A DNA stretch of 22,195 bases, taken from positions 1 through 22,195 of the forward strand of contig CAJVPP010001166.1 in the NCBI GenBank assembly GCA_910592005.1. The letters are read 5' to 3'. Shown here piece by piece: positions 12,501-22,195 of this stretch. Position 1 is the first letter of the stretch. Every line of letters starts with the position of its first letter. The notes beneath the pieces were generated by a model. It saw only the letters and a list, made by a program, of their open reading frames with translations. It was not told the DNA's origin and did no database searches. The position numbers and the translations under genes were made by a program. The stretch is from Funneliformis mosseae. Lineage: Eukaryota; Glomeromycota; Glomeromycetes; Glomerales; Glomeraceae.

Positions 12501-15500
12501 ATTTTAGCTCATTTAAACACCATCGTCGATTATATTCATTTAAAATCCTCAAACTTTTTGATCAATTTCATCTCCGGTCTGAAGAGAATTTTATAGATGT
12601 CAAGGAACCTTGCGAAATTTTCGCAATGGCATTAAAAGTTGAAGAAATAGAAACTAATATATGTTCGTATCGTGAAAAAACTTTGCAGCTTCGAAAGTTG
12701 AATACTTTGTTATCATCAAAACGTGTACCGGAATTTTATGCCGATGTTATTCCATTGTATTGTTTTGGTACGTGTTAAAAGATTATTTATTATCTATAAA
12801 AATTTTCTTGTATTTTGAAATTTAAATTTCAATCATTTTGTTTTAGGCTTATTGACCATAAATTTTAGTGCTATATGGCCGGATGCAATAATTGCTTTAG
12901 TGAACTTTTCACAAGTTGATCCACGTACATTTTGGAAATTGATTCATGACGAACTTTCACGATTTGAGAATGAGTCAAAATTAGCAGAAAATGGATTTTC
13001 GAAAAATACTCTAGAAGCACATTTTGATAAAGTAAATAATATGTTCATTTCTATGAAGATTCATGATGAACCATTCGACTGTCCCCATTTAAATAAATTT
13101 AATAAAACTGCAAACGAGTCATCCAAGTTTTTTAAAAACAATGGTCAACACAGTTTATTATTGCATTATGTTTCGGTAAATAAAAATTATCTTTGGTTTA
13201 GTATTTTATTCGAAATTAACTCGAAGAGTAAAATATTTTTTCACCAATTTTTAACAAACCACTTTTTTTTAATAGGTGTGTTCTCCTCTTCAGAATGAAA
13301 AGATAGACCATTGGAATTATTATGGACTTCTTATCAAAACTCTCACCGAAGTGCCACACATCGTTGAACAGCATTCTAAGCAGTTTGTTCCCTTTTTCCT
13401 TCATTTTGCAGAATCCGAATATGATCCAGGAGATGAAGAACTTTCGAATAAGATGGAAATCGATAATCAAAATCTAAGTCCAGTATTAGAAACGAAGTCC
13501 GAAGATGTAGTTTATACACTAAATAGTGAAAATGATTATCAAAAAGAAAATAAAATAGAGATTCTTAAAATCCTTGAACAATCTCCAAAAACGACGAGAA
13601 CTAAAATGGCACTTTTCTTGAAACTTTTCGCCAAATTTAAAAATCCGCGATCGGTATATAAGTCAGCTAATTTACAAAATGTTTATTTGAACTTGTTGAC
13701 GATAGGGGATATCAAAGTTCAGGGTCTCGCTTTGGAATGTCTTTTCACTTGGAAATATAAAGGTGTTACTCCTTATGAAGATAATCTCCGTAATTTTGTT
13801 AATGAGATTAAGTTTAGGGATGAATTATCAACATTTTCTTTAAATAAGGATGGTGGTTCTATAGAATTTTCACATAGAGCTGAGATAATGCCTATTGTTA
13901 TTCGACTTTTATATGGTCGGATGATATCAAGAAAAGGAAAATCATCAGCAAGTTCCGGAATGAGAGCTCGTAGAGTTGCGGTATTGGCCGCTTTAACAAA
14001 TTGTTTGGAATCTGAATTGGGATCCTTTGTAGATTTATTACTTGAACCGTTCACCATTATTCGTAATAAGCCAGGCGTAATAGACAACGAGTTTAAGTTT
14101 GTATCAGATTTAGATGTAGGTAAATTTGTGACATATCGGAAACAGCTCGGATATTTGAACTTTTTGGAAGATATATTAAAGCAATTAGGTTCTTACCTAC
14201 TGCCATTCATTCCTGATATGTTCAAAGTTGTTATATATATTGTACATGATGCTCAAAAGAAATTGATGCCACAAGATGAAGTTCAAAGTGATACTTTGAA
14301 TTTTCATGAAAAACCTGATGATGACATTGAGATGGATATTGAAGAAGTTCAAGAAGGTAGTCAGAAAGTAAAAGTTATTAGGCAATTAGGGTTGAAACGA
14401 ATTGCTGGGTTCTTCAAAATCCGTGCATTTTTTGACTATCAACCATACGTTAATGCTATGTTTGAATCCTTCATATCGGTTAGAATCCCCAAATTAGATA
14501 CTGAAAGTACGCAAGCACCTTCAGTATTAATGGAATTATTTGCTATATGGGCTTCACGTAAAGAATATTTGTTGTTCTTGGTCGAATATAATAAGGATGT
14601 CTTGCCTAAAGTTTTTGCATGTTTGTCAGCAAAAAAAGTTCGTGAATCTGTAGTTTCAAAAGTATTGGATATTGCTGATGGAATCTTAAGAATGTGTGGA
14701 GATGAAATGGATACTGATGAATTCCAAGAGGATGAAAATTCTTTAAAAAATCGAGTTCTAAAACCATATGTTTCATCATTATTGGATAATCTCGAATATG
14801 TGTTACTACAATCGAGTCGAAATACTTCCTTTGGAAAAGATTACTTTTCAAAACGAGAGATTGCAATACTATCTCAGATTGCAGGTTATATAGTAAATGG
14901 AGATCAAGCAAAGAAATTGGTGGATTTACTTTTACCATATCTTCGAAAACGTCCACAAGTTGTTCCAGAAAAAACCAAGGCAGACATTTTACAAATTGTT
15001 GCAAATTTTTTACACGTTATTCCAGGATTTCAACTTTGCGAGGAATTGTTTTATAAATATTATAACTATATATCATATGAGTTTTCAACACTATACTCCA
15101 GAGATTGTCGGTTATGTTTAGTAAAAATTCTTGTTGAGTTTTCCAAATATGATGAATCTTTGAAAGAAGTTGTGACCATAATTGAAGATCTTAACGCATT
15201 TTCGACAAAGAGGTTAGATGAACCCGATTTTGATAGACGCTTAGATGCATTCAATCGAATTAACCAGGACTTGTATAAGAAATTTAATACAGTACATTGG
15301 TTACCATTATTATTTAATTGCTTATTCTTTATTCAAGACCCGGAGGAACTTTCAATCCGGAACAACTCGTCTTTCTGTATTACGAGATTTATTAGTCGTG
15401 TTGTTGAGAATCATGAAATTACTAAGACTCGGGAAGATTACCAAAACCTTTTAATTAAAGTAATTTTTCCAGCAATAAAGAGAGGAATGAAAAGGTCTAT

Positions 15501-18500
15501 AGAATTAGTACGAACTGAATTCCTTACGATTTTATCATGTGCTATAAAGAAATGTCCGTCAATACCTCAATTTTCTGATATGGCCTGCTTATTATTTGAC
15601 GATGATGAGGCCAATTTTTTCGATAACGTTCATCACATTCAAATTCACCGTCGTGTTCGTGCACTCAAAAGATTTTCTAATGAGTGTGCAAATGGAAAAA
15701 TAAAGAATAATAACTTAGTACAGATCTTTATACCGCTCATTGGCCATTTTATCTTTGAAGCGGATAGAGTATCGGAACATTTACTAATTAATGAGACTAT
15801 ATCAACAATTGGGATTATTGCGGGTCAACTTCCATGGGGACAATACAATACCCTTTTAAAACTTTATATGAAATTGATTCCTAAGAAACCGAATTTAGAA
15901 AAGGTATTGGTTCGAACTATTATCGCCATACTGGACAATTTTCATTTTGATGTTTCTGAAGCCCAGGTTTCTGAAACTCAACTTAAAGGTTCAAAAGAAT
16001 CCATCTTTCAAAAAACAAAGATAATAAAACGTAATCCTATTAATGAAGAGTCCGATAGACACTTAATTGCTGATGATGATGCGGATGAAGGCATTAATGC
16101 ATTAGTAGAAGAATCTGAAGGTCCACAATTATCTGACAGTGAAGAGATGGTAGATGAGGCAAAGACCAGATCTTTAGCTGACCGTATTCATAATTATATT
16201 GTTAATGATTTACTTCCTGATCTTAAGAAATATTTAACCCAACATGATAATGAAAATATCACCATTCGTGTTCCCGTTGCGTTAGCAATTACTAAGCTTT
16301 TAAGGGCTTTACCCGAAATATCACTCCGGATCAATTTACCTGGATTGCTTACTACTGTGTGTCAAATATTAAGAAGTCGTCAGCAAGATGCTCGCGACAC
16401 CACCAGGAATACTCTTAGCAAAATTTCAACTTTTCTTGGACCTTTATATTTTTCTTTTATAGTAAGGGAGTTACAAGGTGCATTGACACGGGGATATCAG
16501 TTACATATTCTCGGGTATACATTACATACTCTTCTGGTCAATTTGGCACCAAACCTGCAAGTAGGTGCTCTTGATTATTGTCTTCAGCCTATAACTGACA
16601 TTATTATAAATGATATATTTGGTGAGGTTGGTAAAGAGAAAGATACAGAGGAAATTACTGGAAAAATAAAGGAAATGAAATCCACTAAAAGTTTCGGGAC
16701 ATTTGAACTTCTTGCCAAAATTATTGAATTCAAGAACATTGGAATTTTGCTGATACCACTGAAAGAGATTATGCGTGAAACACAAAACTCTAAAGTTTTA
16801 AGTAAGATTGATGATATATTACGAAAAATATCTATTGGATTGAATTCAAATCCACAGTTCGATACCAAAGAAATGGTAACTTTTTGTCAAGGGCTTATTT
16901 CACAAAATCTCGATATATTGAAAGCAAAAAAAAGGGTACATTCTAAGAAAAGTAACATGGATACAAACTTTACGGTTCAACTTAAACGTCACGTTTCGGA
17001 ACCAGTAGAATATTATGATGCCAACTCTTACAGATTTGTGGAGTTCGGTTTGACAATATTTCTAGCGGCCTTAAAACGGGATAAATTTGATATGAAATCC
17101 GAGGAACAACTCGAGTTATTGGCACCATTTGTGGATACGGTTGGAAATGCATTATATTCAAAGCATCCAAATGTCAATATACTCGCGTTAAAGGTCATGT
17201 GCGTATTCTGTAATCTTAAGATAAAATCCTTGGATGATGCTTTACCAGTAATTGTAAAACAAATTTATACGTTAATAAGGACTTCAAGTACTACCAATTC
17301 GGAATTAGTTCAAGCATGTTTCAAATTACTTACAGTTATAATACGCGATCGTAAGAAGTTTGAATTTAAGGAAAGTCAATTAACTTTTCTCATTAATCTT
17401 ATCCGTCCTGATCTTGAAGAACCTCAACGTCAAGGAACAACGTTCTCGTTGATACGTGCTATCATATCACGTAAATTCGTGGTCCCTGAAATATACGATA
17501 TGATGCAAATAGTTACTGAAATAATGATCACGAGTCAGGCAACTCCTACGCGTGATTTATCGAGACAACTATTAATTCAATTTTTATTGGACTATCCTCA
17601 AGGGCGTGGTCGATTGAAGAACCATTTAAACTTATTGATCAAAAATTTGAATTATGTTTTCGAAAGTGGACGACAATCAGTAATGGAAATGTTGAATTTA
17701 ATATTGATTAAATTTAATGAAGAAGTTTTAATGGAATATGCGGAAATATTTTTCTTATCTTTAGCTATGTCATTAGTAAATGATGATTCAAATAAATGCC
17801 GAGAAATGGCTGGGGAATTAATTAAAATCCTTTTAAATAGAATGGATGAAATAAGACTTAGAAATATTTATGTCTTACTGGAAAAGTGTTTTGAGCAGAA
17901 TGATAAAAGAAATTTACAGAGGATGACTGTACAAGTTTATGGACTTGTAATTGAAGCTTTTGGTGACAAATTCAAAAAACATATATTTGAATTATTAGAT
18001 ATCTTAGAAAAAGCTTTGAATATAAGTCGACAAGTTTTAGAACAATTAGAAGAAATTGCTAAAGATGATGATTCCATGACGATAGATAATGTTGATTGGG
18101 AACTTGGATATTATGCTCTTAACACTTTTACAAAACTAGTAAAGAAATTTCCCTCAGTTCTTTACTCAAACAAATCAAAAAACATTTGGGTATTAATTGA
18201 AAATAATATACTTTTCCCTCACAGTTGGGTAAGGCTTTCAACGTGTAGATTATTTGGATTATATTTTTCAAATATTAATCCCGAGACTAAGATTATTAGT
18301 GTAACTAATGAACGTAATGAAAATTTAACAAAAATGACGTTGAGAACATTAGCGAACAAGTTCTGTATTCAATTGAAAAGTGAGTATTTGGGATCAGAAC
18401 TTGCAACACAAATTGTAAAGAATTTGTTTTTTATTGGAAAAAGTCTCTATTATTTAAATTCTGATGATGAAAATACATTTGTCGAAGATAATGAGCATTT

Positions 18501-19384
18501 TGGAGATAAAGAGGTTGAAAATCAGGATGATGATCATAACAAAGATGAAAGTCAGGAAACGAATGGCGATAACAAAGACGAAGAACCCGAGTATATTACT
18601 GGCCAATCCAATGAAACTACAACCAAAGCGAAACCTTCATTATTTTGGTTGTTTAAAAAATTGTCATATCAAGCAAGATTAGCTCCAATCAAGAAAGAAG
18701 ATAATGATTTACAGGTATGTTTAATTTAGGTTGTTAAATGTTTCTGTTTCCGTTTTAGATTCTTGAATTTGTTTATCAATAGCGAATTTTATCTATATAC
18801 AGCGTACTAGTATATATCAATGGATGGCAGCAATGACAACATTTATGCCGCCATCGGACCTGACACCTTACTTAATGCTTATAATTAGCCCTATTTATCG
18901 ATTTGTTAACGATGAAACTATTAAAGGAAACGAGATCGGTAAGTAACTTTTGTTTGCACGACTGCTTTAAAATTTAACGCGCATTAAATCAGGTGATTGA
19001 TATATTATGCATAGATAACCTTAAACAATTTGGTAAAGAGATACTTGATTTGGTACAGAAACGTGTCGGTACAACACAATTTCACATTTCTTACAATAAG
19101 ATTAAACAACAAGTTTTGAAAGTTAGAAGAGAACGTAAACATAAAAAAGCAATCATGGTAAGAAAATTTGATTTTAAATTATATATATTAAATTCGTTAC
19201 AAATCTAAAATCTTATTTCGCCCTTTATCAGGTTCTTGTGGATCCTGAATCTGCAGCCAAACGTAAACTTCAAAAGAACGAAATGAAAAGGCAAAATCGT
19301 AAAAGAAAGAATGCAGAATTTGCAAGTCAAAAATTGAGATATGGTGTTACGAAAAAACGACGCACTTTAGATAATAACCCATAG
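9543..19384 (+). CDS. UTP20: U3 snoRNP / SSU-processome component UTP20, 18 exons
   Basis: A giant HEAT/ARM-repeat scaffold of the nucleolar small-subunit processome, needed for early pre-rRNA cleavages toward 18S rRNA. Exons: 9543-9602, 9674-9754, 9826-10025, 10101-10212, 10293-10369, 10436-10637, 10715-10808, 10930-11148, 11222-11403, 11480-11568, 11640-11913, 11987-12372, 12436-12767, 12847-13175, 13276-18714, 18803-18938, 19015-19157, 19232-19384. All phases agree, giving 2835 residues (human 2785, yeast 2493). Hallmarks: KIDVSRRD in exon 2; LPQLLYHKEKVVEIL in exon 3; FAAESFAFLLRKAQ in exon 6; the DRIM region in exon 15 from VYLNLLTIGDIKVQGLALEC through SHRAEIMPIVIRLLYGRM and RARRVAVL (about 13675-13980). 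Helical repeats continue to a C-terminal acidic stretch (about 2608-2655). The tail is very basic (RRERKHKK, KRQNRKRKN, KKRR), fitting nucleolar targeting and RNA contact. Exon 9 needs the GTGAGA donor at 11149; the nearby GTAAGT at 11171 breaks frame. The start is the only ATG in frame with exon 2. Confidence 0.96.
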
Positions 19385-20635
19385 AAATATAAGCATAGCG
19401 GACATGCTTTATTACTTTTCGTTAAAAACCATTAAAATTCTAAAAAAGTATGTGATAAAGTAAATGCCTAAGTTAAAATGTGACATTTTATTGTTACATA
19501 ACTTTTAGTTAATTTTATATGTTAACTAGCTTTATAAGGCTAAAGCGCATAAAAAATGTACCTGCTTAATATGCTGTTTACTTTTTCCAAAAGAATTCAA
19601 ATTTTTTTCTATTCGTTCTTTTCGCGTTTCAATGTATTTTATATGGCGATTTTTGGTTAGAACATGTGACACTTGGTCAGGCACGTGATTAACTTCTTTA
19701 CAAAAAAATTAATCCATAGATTCGTTTAATAGAAGAAGCGAAACAGCAAAAAAAAAAAAATACTTTCTAAAGAAAAGATTATATTAATAATAATTATAGT
19801 ATATTTAATTATAATAAATAAAATGACTATATGTCATTTCAAGTGATGATTAGTTCGTATAACTTCTTATATTTATATATTTATATGTAATGTTTTTTAA
19901 TGTTTTTATAAAGTATAATACGTCGTCTTATTAATAAAGAAAATTACTCCCGGGTAAGTAAAAGTTAAGTCATTCCTTTATATGTTTTTTTTTCTTTTGT
20001 TAGGTGTAGAAGTTTATTATAAAAATTTTTGAAAAAAATCGTTTTATCAAAATTTATAAATATGATATTATGTTTTAATATAGAACAAAAAAATTTTAAA
20101 AAAATCGTTTAAACGAGAATTCATTAAGTGATCGCTATATAAAGAGTTCATTATAACGAGTTCTAACTGTACATGGGTTGATTGCTAGGAAAATCAGGTT
20201 CCGGGAATTTTTAACAAAAATTGAGATTTTTATTGCATTTTAGTTTTGATGTCATTAGATTGATTAAAATTCATTAAGCTCTTAATTTTAGTCTCGAAAC
20301 TGATTTTCCTAGAAATCCTCTCAGATTGTATTTCGATCCTGCGAAAGGTTCATTCAATGTGGGATAATGTGGGATGTAACACTTAAAAGACTCATTCGAA
20401 TTATTAATTCAATAGCGGATATTTTTAAAAGGAAACGGTGATTATCAATTTAATTATTTATTCGTTCATCGTGTTCAATGTTTCTATATCCAACTTCTTT
20501 ATAAGGCGATTACAGTATCCTTAATTTTTAGGAATTACAAAAAAATTGTTTGAATGTTATGATCGCAATCGATATAAAACGATCGATTATGAATTCGTGA
20601 CAAAAAGAAAATTTTCAAAGATTAGTTTTTTTTTT
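19385..20635. other. Convergent intergenic spacer between UTP20 and the ROK gene
   Basis: The two flanking genes converge here, so 1.25 kb holds two 3' ends and no promoter is expected. It is very A+T rich, with a G+C-richer island near 20160-20380. It contains an inverted-repeat element (20180-20317), a direct duplication of AATGTGGGAT at about 20356-20375, and a loose direct repeat of an A/T run followed by AAAAAAATCGTTT near 20025-20055 and 20085-20115. Degenerate GAG(T)TCATTATAACGAG-like blocks occur at 20114-20165. No open frame with recognisable homology and no RNA gene is seen. Confidence 0.5.
20180..20317. mobile_element. MITE-like element with imperfect terminal inverted repeats
   Basis: GATTGCTAGGAAAATCAG at 20180-20197 matches the reverse complement of 20300-20317 (GATTTCTAGGAAAATCAG) at 17 of 18 positions, and similarity extends inward to about 26 bp (TTCCGGG against TTCGAGA). 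The inside is about 85 bp of A+T-rich, non-coding sequence. Total length near 140 bp fits a miniature inverted-repeat element. A flanking target-site duplication is not evident, so the outer boundary may lie slightly further out. Confidence 0.6.
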
Positions 20636-21981
20636 TTACTTTCCTTCATCATAAGCAGCCGCTAAAGCACCCCTGACAACCAAATCACTACTCCAATAAC
20701 TTCTAACCACCAAAGTTTCACTCCAAATTTCAGGAACAATGACGCCAGCATATTCTTGACCAATTTCCATGACTCTATCAACATAAAAAGGGAAGTTTAA
20801 AACGCCTCTGGCGATTACTAACACTTTTGGATTAAAAGTACAAAGGATATTAGCCACAGCGATCCCAAACACTGTAGCCCAATCCAATATGACTTTGACA
20901 AGTTTTTGATCGATTTCAGCATCATTATCTGAAGAGCTTGAAAGGACTTCTTTTGGAGAAGAAATATTTGGAAAGTCGTTGAATTGCTTCTTCAACGCTA
21001 ACACCAATTTCTTGGATGATGGTACGAATTAATGCTTTATCACCTGCTAATTGATCAAGCATCATCGTTGGTGGTGAAAGTGTCGAACCCATCGGGGTGA
21101 TGTAGTTTTTTACATATTTAGCGTAATCTTGTGGGAGAAACATTGGAGCGATACCAAGATTTCCTGTCGCATTTAGATGACCTCTAACAATTTGTCCATT
21201 GCACAAAAAGGCTGTTCCGATTCCAGTACCTTTAATCACACAAGTTCTTTTCAGAAAATCGCAAAAAAAGTAAATTAAATCAAAAAAAAAAAAAAAAAAT
21301 TACCCGCAACAATGATAGACATATCTTTTACATCCGGCCATTCTCTTCTAGCATGTTCCAATTCAGCAACACTATCCGTAAAAGTGAGAACCCTAACATC
21401 TTGACCAAACTTCTCTTTTAAATGTTTCACGGGGTTCCATCCTTGAAGGATACCGATTTCGCATAATGTGACGGTGCCTTCTTTATCACTTAAACCACAA
21501 ATCGCAACCCCGATTGATACGATTTTATAATTCTTATTATAGGTATCATCAAGTTTAAAATAAACTCATCAAGTACTTTATCAAATGAATCCACCGAAAA
21601 TAATGGTCCGGTCAATACTTTGTATCCATGATCATCAAGGGCTAAAGTTGAAATGGTAGGTTTTTTGAAAAATGATGAATCTATTAGAGAAACTGTTGTG
21701 GTGGCAACGCATGCGAACTTTGTACCACCAACGTCTATTCCCGATTTCTTTCGAAGACATTTAAAACCTAAACCAATTAAAATTTTTTTTTTTTTTTTTT
21801 AAAAAAAAAAGAGTAATAATGACATTTTCGAGTTACAAAATGATGGTCATATATATTTTGAATTTGATTTTGATTTCCGCAGCAGTAAGGCGCAAAATGT
21901 TACAGCAATTACCAATATAAAATTAATTCAGAGGAAAAAAAATACATTTATTATTGTTCATACCCATAGCGTTTCTGTCAT
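20636..21981 (-). CDS. ROK-family (sugar kinase-like) protein, frame disputed
   Basis: ROK proteins are ASKHA-fold kinases of glucose, N-acetyl sugars or mannose, or bacterial repressors. Visible: phosphate-1 loop GIDVGGTKFA; a VSIGVAICG strand; FTDSVAE in place of the usual NDA catalytic block, with the Asp kept; a GTGIGTAFLCNG loop; and C-terminal FNPKVLVIARG and VVRGALAAAY. A model with consistent phases is exons 21981-21964, 21747-21577, 21532-21304, 21229-21005, 20928-20636, giving 311 residues, a normal ROK length. Two of its introns (21533-21576, 44 nt; 20929-21004, 76 nt) are required only because the frame changes there and their sequence resembles coding DNA; one-base frameshifts are the alternative. 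The first exon (M-T-E-T-L-W) is the least sure start. The ROK zinc motif (GHxxxx...CxCGxxGCxE) is missing: GNLGIAPM stands where GExGH is expected. Substrate cannot be told. It may be functional, mis-sequenced or a recent pseudogene. Confidence 0.75.
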
Positions 21982-22195
21982 TTTTATTTAGTGAAGCAGC
22001 GTTATCGCGGATTTTAATAGAAAATTTATTTACATTATAATAATTAAAAAAAAATCGTGGAGACATTATTTAATATACATATATTTTATCTATTACATTA
22101 ACAATAATTGCGACTACAGTAATTATACGAGGACAATTGTACAACTCATATGACAAGACCAAAGATCAGAAAGCAATAAATAAAATCAACTTACG
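21982..22195. other. 5' flank of the ROK gene at the window edge
   Basis: A+T-rich sequence upstream of the proposed ROK start. The last bases, read on the minus strand, are C-GTAAGTTG, a good splice-donor match, so a further upstream exon (untranslated, or coding if the start given here is wrong) may lie beyond the window. Confidence 0.3.

Noticed and set aside
9817..13298. A series of independent small plus-strand genes
   Set aside because: Each is an exon of UTP20 read through into its introns; all junction phases fit and the joined protein matches UTP20 length and motifs.
13276..18714. Antisense open frames of 60-130 codons within the large UTP20 exon
   Set aside because: Shadows of a long coding exon; none has its own domain or promoter context.
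20925..21007. Programmed ribosomal frameshift in the ROK gene
   Set aside because: No slippery heptamer followed by a clear pseudoknot or stem was seen; splicing or sequence error is simpler.

Overview
The window is nuclear DNA from a eukaryote, most likely an early-diverging filamentous fungus of the Mucoromycota and possibly an arbuscular mycorrhizal (Glomeromycotina) type. The reasons are the strong A+T richness, many 60-120 nt introns with GTAAGT/GTATGT-like donors and short T-rich AG acceptors, long homopolymer runs, and the gene content. The lineage is inferred from style and content, not from a marker-gene comparison.

Five protein-coding genes are present. From the left: about 1.2 kb of degenerate repeats without a gene; an eight-exon minus-strand gene for fucose-1-phosphate guanylyltransferase (1238-3555), rebuilt here from exons; a minus-strand polyubiquitin gene (4106-5645) with six head-to-tail ubiquitin units and one intron; a 514-bp divergent promoter region; a plus-strand gene for the large subunit of TFIIF (RAP74/Tfg1, 6160-8997); a 0.5-kb spacer holding a hairpin-forming repeat; a plus-strand 18-exon gene for the SSU-processome scaffold UTP20 (9543-19384, 2835 residues); a 1.25-kb A+T-rich spacer with a second MITE-like inverted repeat; and a minus-strand ROK-family (sugar kinase-like) gene (20636-21981) whose reading frame is broken twice unless two very short introns are spliced out.

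The genes do not form one pathway. Polyubiquitin, TFIIF and UTP20 are housekeeping genes for protein turnover, RNA polymerase II initiation and 18S rRNA maturation. The fucose-1-phosphate guanylyltransferase (GDP-fucose salvage) and the ROK protein both concern sugar metabolism but lie 17 kb apart. I see no defence system, CRISPR array, rRNA or tRNA gene. The most notable points are the fungal GDP-fucose salvage enzyme, the sequence-heterogeneous ubiquitin units with an extra glycine at one junction, the lopsided intron distribution of UTP20, and the divergent ROK gene with disputed splicing.
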